A DNA stretch of 57,059 bases from Cylindrodendrum hubeiense (taxonomy: Eukaryota; Ascomycota; Sordariomycetes; Hypocreales; Nectriaceae), in assembly GCA_014621425.1 (NCBI GenBank), contig JAANBB010000257.1, forward strand, positions 1-57,059, read 5' to 3'. The position numbers were made by a program, and so were the translations under genes. Positions within the stretch are counted from its first letter, which is position 1. Every line of letters starts with the position of its first letter. Of the stretch, positions 53,378-57,059 are shown in pieces. The notes below the pieces were generated by a model, which did not search any database, was not told where the DNA came from, and saw nothing but the letters and a program-made list of their open reading frames with translations.

Positions 53378-55439
53378 TTAAGCCCACTTTCCAAGCACAC
53401 TCATGAGAACCATGCCAGCAAGCAAACCGAACATGGCCAGCGTCGTAGTCAGCGCATTGGCATTCGTCAACTCGCCGCCGAGCATCCAGTCATGCGCCCA
53501 CATCTCTACAAGACCAACCCAAACCAAGATACCAGCCGATAGCGCATCCAGGGTTCCAATGGCAATCAGAGTCTGGGGGTCGCTGCCGTTGAAGACGTCC
53601 AGAACGCCGATACCAATGGCCATGCCGATGGGCGTAACCAGCGCGAAGCCGGACGCCAAGAGGAGCTTCTTGGCCAGGGACACAGTTGAAGGCTGGCTGC
53701 GATCCACGGGGGGGCCAGCGGGCGCGTCGTGGGAGTGCATGTGGGAGTGGTTGGCATCGGCAAAGGTAATGCCGTGACCGAGGGATGCGATACGGGTTCC
53801 CAGCGCGATGCCTTCGAACAGCTGGTGGAAGATGATGACAATGGCGAGGGTTACGAAGAAGGAGTCGCCGGCAACGACAAGGGTGATTCCAATGACTAAC
53901 TTGTTAGTTGGGTTATTTAAAGAGGAGAGGAGGGACATACGCAGCGAGTGGAAGATGATACCGGCCTCCATGATGGTGATGTTGGCCATCTCAGCAGAAG
54001 CGATGATATTGGGGGACGAGTTGGATTCGTCAGACTTGGACTTCTTCGCAGCCTGCCATCGGATGGCCCGCATGACGATATACTCGATTAGGAACGAAAT
54101 GAACAGGCCGGCCATGACGATGGCGGCCGTGACGCCCTCGTACTCGAGCTCGCCGAGGCATTCGTTGGTGAACATCATGGTCGCGTGGGTGAACAGGTGG
54201 ACGAACGCAGTCGAAATAACGACACCGGTACCGAACTGCTTGAGCACGATGAGGAACAGGTTGGACTTGACGGGCGTGAAGGTTGACATGAGGATGGGAC
54301 CAAAGACACCTGGGATTGTTAGCGAGGCTGCCGATTGGGCCATCAGGAATAGGAGGCATACCGATGGAGCTCGCTACGAGAACAACGAAGAGCATGCCGA
54401 TTCGGATCTTGACGTTGTAGTCGCGGTCAGTTCGCTCGCAAGTGGCTGTCGACTCGTCGGAGTCTCCGCCGGTGCAGTGCCTGTTGGGGTTGTTAGTGTC
54501 AACATGGCATAATGGGGGCTATAGGGAGGAACCTACTCGACGCCGGCATGGAAATGACAGTGCTCCTCATCGACATCCGATTCTCCAGATTCGATGTCCT
54601 CGACTGCAATGATGCTAGCTTCGCCGCCGTCCTCCGCGAAGCAGTATCTGGGTTTGGTCAGTGAGTGTTTCGAAGCGAAGTGAGCTCTAGGTTGAGGAGA
54701 CGTACGTTTCGGTGTCGTGGCTGTGGCATCCGGTGAACTCGGCCGGCACGTCGCTGGTTACCGTGATGGTGGTCTGGACGTAGTACTCGGTGGAGTCGGC
54801 GGTGCAAAGCCTAGTTAAGATTTGTCAGTTGGATGACCCAAGAAGGTGGCTCTGGAGAACAGGGTGCCATACACGGAGCTTGATTCCAGGTGGCAGTCGG
54901 TGACGGCGGTGATGGTGAGGCTGGCCGAGGTTCCGGTTGCTGAAGCTGTGGCGGCCGCGGTATCAGCTGTGACGGTGGCGTCGGCGTCGACAACCTCGAC
55001 TTCGCCGCCGCTGGGAGACATGCACCATCTAAGAACGTGTGAGAAACTGGAGAGAAGTGGGGAAATGGGCGAGTTACGTTTCAGTGCCGTGGGCATGGCA
55101 GTCAGTGTAGGAGGAGGGAACATCCGCGGTGGCAGTTGCATCAGCGACGATTTGGTACTCAGTCGCATCAGCCAGGCAATATCTGGAGCAAGGGTTGTTA
55201 GCAACGAGCACGAAATAAACCAACGATGAAACATTGATAATTACTTACTGGATGGTTCCATGAAGATGGCAATCCGTCAGTGAAGAAAGCTCGTCTTCAG
55301 AAGAACTAGCCGTCGTCGTTGCCGCCGCAGTTTCCTGCCTTCGCATGGGGTTCATCGACGCCGAGACGATGCCCACGAAAAGAAGAGCCCCAACCAGCAT
55401 GACTGCCGGGCCACTGTAGCCGTGTCGTGTCCTACCCAT
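53378..55439 (-). CDS. ZIP-family metal (probably zinc) transporter with five C-H-x-H-x5-C ectodomain modules, 8 exons
   Basis: Minus-strand exons: 55439-55249, 55182-55078, 55028-54873, 54810-54706, 54647-54537, 54480-54362, 54309-53941 and 53895-53378 (1674 nt, 557 residues). All introns have GT-AG ends. After a hydrophobic N-terminus (signal peptide or anchor: VMLVGALLFVGIVSA), exons 1-6 encode five modules: CHLHGTIQYC, CHAHGTETWC, CHLESSSVLC, CHSHDTETYC and CHFHAGVEHC. The membrane part follows: LFVVLVASSIGVFGPIL, FGTGVVISTAFVHLF, EAGIIFHSLLIGITLVV, then FHQLFEGIALGTR, with the ZIP His/Glu ligands in the last two. A HSHMHSHD loop comes next, then three more helices. ZIPs move Zn or Fe into the cytosol; the modules may gather metal outside the cell. 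Confidence 0.88.
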
Positions 55440-55660
55440 GATTGTCCTGTATGTGAGAGTGGCTGAGCGTCGATGTAGCATAGAACAGGTTGCAGCGTCG
55501 AGGCCTCGGGCAGATGGGTATCAGAGCTGGGCGAGATCCGGGCTGCGAGCGGTCACGGCCGACTAATATGTAGGCATCCAGGACGAGGATTTCTGCTTGA
55601 CCGGCGTGGGGGCCTGGAGGGCATGACACAGCGGGTTCTCCTCGTACGGTTAGCTTTCAG

Positions 55661-55669
55661 CATCAAGGT
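55661..55669 (-). promoter_or_regulatory. Candidate zinc-response site (CAAGGT core)
   Basis: The minus strand reads ACCTTGATG about 220 bp upstream of the ZIP start codon. CAAGGT is the core I recall for the zinc regulator ZafA, and ACCTTGA matches half of the yeast Zap1 element. A six-base core is weak evidence by itself. Confidence 0.35.
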
Positions 55670-56205
55670 CCTCACCTGGCGTGCCAAGCACCGGGGCTCC
55701 AGCAGGCCGGGCCTTTTGTGCGTTTGCGATGTGCTATTGCAGGAAACACCTCGGAGAGTAGGCAGACGAGCGGTGGGGCGGTGATATGTCCGGGCCCGTG
55801 AGTTGGCAGTGGTGAGGACGAGGTTCATGTGCAATGACACGACTAGGCCGAAGTGGTTTCATCGATCCATCAACTGCGGATGTGAGGACCCGCCGGGTAC
55901 CAACCTCAGGGTGTTTTCGAACAAGTTTGGCGAATTGCTCCCCGTCGTCGGTCGTGTTGGCACGCCGGACGCGGCCTATTGGAGTGGGAGGTGCATAGCG
56001 ACGGCGCAAGATGTGTCACTTGTCAACTCGGGCTCCATGGCGATGAGAAGACGGGCAACCCGATTCGACAGAGCCGGCGAGCGCCCCGTGGAGGCATTAC
56101 GTCGATGGCCCTTCCCTCAGGCGATCCAACCGCGGGCATCCCCACCGCATCCATGTTGTTTGTGTGGTTTTGCCGGGACCTTTGAGTGAGGAGAACAGCT
56201 CGAGA

Positions 56206-56214
56206 ACCTTGATG
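56206..56214 (+). promoter_or_regulatory. Second ACCTTGATG copy, inverted
   Basis: The plus strand reads ACCTTGATGGA, sharing nine bases with the site at 55661-55669 but in the opposite orientation, about 770 bp upstream of the ZIP start. Confidence 0.3.
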
Positions 56215-56856
56215 GACGTATGGATCAAGGCGCCAAGCCGCACTGGGGACAAGGCCGACCCCCCCCTTTGCGACCGGGCCACGCAGCTGGGGGCATGGCT
56301 TGCATGCGCAGGGCAGGTTTCTAGGGTGAGGGAAATATTTGCTCGCCTTTTGGGGCGTGTTCGGGGGTTTGTTTGGCTGGGGGAGGTGGCGGTCCCGAGT
56401 GCGCGTGTGGCAGGCTCTAAGGTGTAAGCTTATTACAAGCTTAAGTTAAAACTCTGAACTGACGGTGCGGGACGCTGCGCTACTGAGACGGCTGCAGGGT
56501 GTGCAGATTTAAGAGATTCTTGAGATGATTTATTTTTCTTTGTTTGGAGATCGGGATGCATGCGGTGGTGGTCATGTACAATTGCCGATTGAGTTTTAGG
56601 ACTCTGGCTGGCAATTCGACTAAGACGGTTCGATACGGTTCATCAGATTCTTGTTTATTCATGTACACTAGTCAAGACGCCACAGATCAACATGAAGCAG
56701 GAATCATCATGTCCAGTTTAATTAAAGTAAAGCAAGTGTCTTGCTGAATCGAATGTAATTATCCTTGCGTCCATCATTTCGCATTCCCTATAGTCCTACG
56801 GATCCAGCCAGTCCAACCCGGCCGGTCCAACCAAGCCATTTCAGACCTCGAGTCGC

Positions 56857-57031
56857 TTAGAGAGCCAGGACGGCGGCGGCAGCCATGCCCAGGAAGGGAA
56901 CCATGGCCATACCGGCAGCGCCAGTGGCGGTAACGGCGTCGCCAGTGGCCGAGGGGGTAGAGTTGCTGGCCGCAGGGGTGGTGGCGCTGCTGGCGCCGGC
57001 CTCAGTGGTGGCGCGAAGGCCGTCGCAGTGC
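56857..57031 (-). CDS. GPI-anchored surface protein, last exon only (5' part outside window)
   Basis: The terminal exon runs 57031-56857 on the minus strand, after an acceptor CCAACAG at 57038-57032. It begins with one base that completes a codon, then H-C-D-G-L-R-A-T-T-E-A-G, a Ser/Thr/Ala-rich linker with one NST glycosylation site, and a hydrophobic end (MAMVPFLGMAAAAVLAL) that is a good GPI-attachment signal. The splice position and the x-H-C start are the same as at the junction between exons 5 and 6 of the neighbouring ZIP gene (GA|G-CAC-TGC). I infer that the missing part carries similar C-H-x-H-x5-C modules. The stop is TAA at 56859-56857. Confidence 0.7.
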
Positions 57032-57059
57032 CTGTTGGGAGGTGATTAGCAGTGTTTAC

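Larger units (their letters stand above)
55440..56856. other. Intergenic between GPI-protein gene and ZIP gene, 1.4 kb
   Basis: Both flanking genes read leftward, so this is the promoter of the ZIP gene and the 3' flank of the GPI-anchored gene. Two inverted ACCTTGATG sites are annotated separately. The frame at 55803-56189 has no motif and is treated as chance. Confidence 0.55.

Noticed and set aside
53566..53841. Minus-strand alternate frame within the ZIP gene
   Set aside because: Shadow of the transporter's last exon; Ser/Pro-rich with no motif.
55803..56189. 128-residue frame between ZIP and GPI genes with several Cys
   Set aside because: Cys spacing does not match the CHxH modules and no splice or start context supports it.

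Overview
The window reads as nuclear DNA of a filamentous ascomycete, most likely a Sordariomycete. Genes are separated by long GC-rich spacers. Introns are short (40-104 bp) with GT-AG ends and recognisable CTRAC/CTNAC branch sites. The families include a HET-domain protein, a DUG2 WD40-peptidase, a CDC4-type F-box protein, a fungal arylamine N-acetyltransferase and a multi-exon ZIP transporter. I saw no bacterial or phage features, and no tRNA, rRNA or CRISPR array.

Layout. 0.8-6.4 kb: a sulfotransferase-fold gene (four exons), a membrane LysM gene and a very long intronless gene that joins a VWA domain to a RING-IBR-RING E3 ligase module. 8.0-13.9 kb: an arylamine N-acetyltransferase, a thioesterase-like gene and a 718-aa membrane-anchored protein resembling fungal 'modin' proteins, all on the plus strand. 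17.6-20.9 kb: the CDC4 orthologue. 21.8-24.7 kb: a glutamine-rich protein with five ~90-residue Cys/Trp modules. 24.9-29.4 kb, minus strand: a gene that appears to fuse a helical N-terminal domain to a WD40-like propeller, and a degenerate APH-fold protein. 33.6-35.3 kb: a membrane protein with an SR/H-rich tail. 35.3-43.5 kb: a gene-poor stretch with AT-rich patches and decayed reading frames. 43.5-48.6 kb: DUG2 (glutathione degradation) and a Cys-rich single-pass surface protein. 49.3-57.1 kb: a HET-domain protein, an AYR1-like short-chain reductase, an eight-exon ZIP metal transporter and the last exon of a GPI-anchored protein.

The most interesting region is the right end. The ZIP transporter has a long extracellular N-terminus built from five copies of the pattern C-H-x-H-x5-C. 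Each copy is interrupted by a phase-2 intron at exactly the same codon. The neighbouring GPI-anchored gene begins its visible exon at the same place in what looks like the same module (..|x-H-C). This suggests a surface metal-capture protein paired with a transporter that carries the same modules. The spacer between them holds two inverted copies of ACCTTGATG, which contain the CAAGGT core reported for fungal zinc-responsive sites.

All gene models, splice sites and residue numbers were derived by reading the sequence by hand. Family names rest on remembered motifs and not on database searches.
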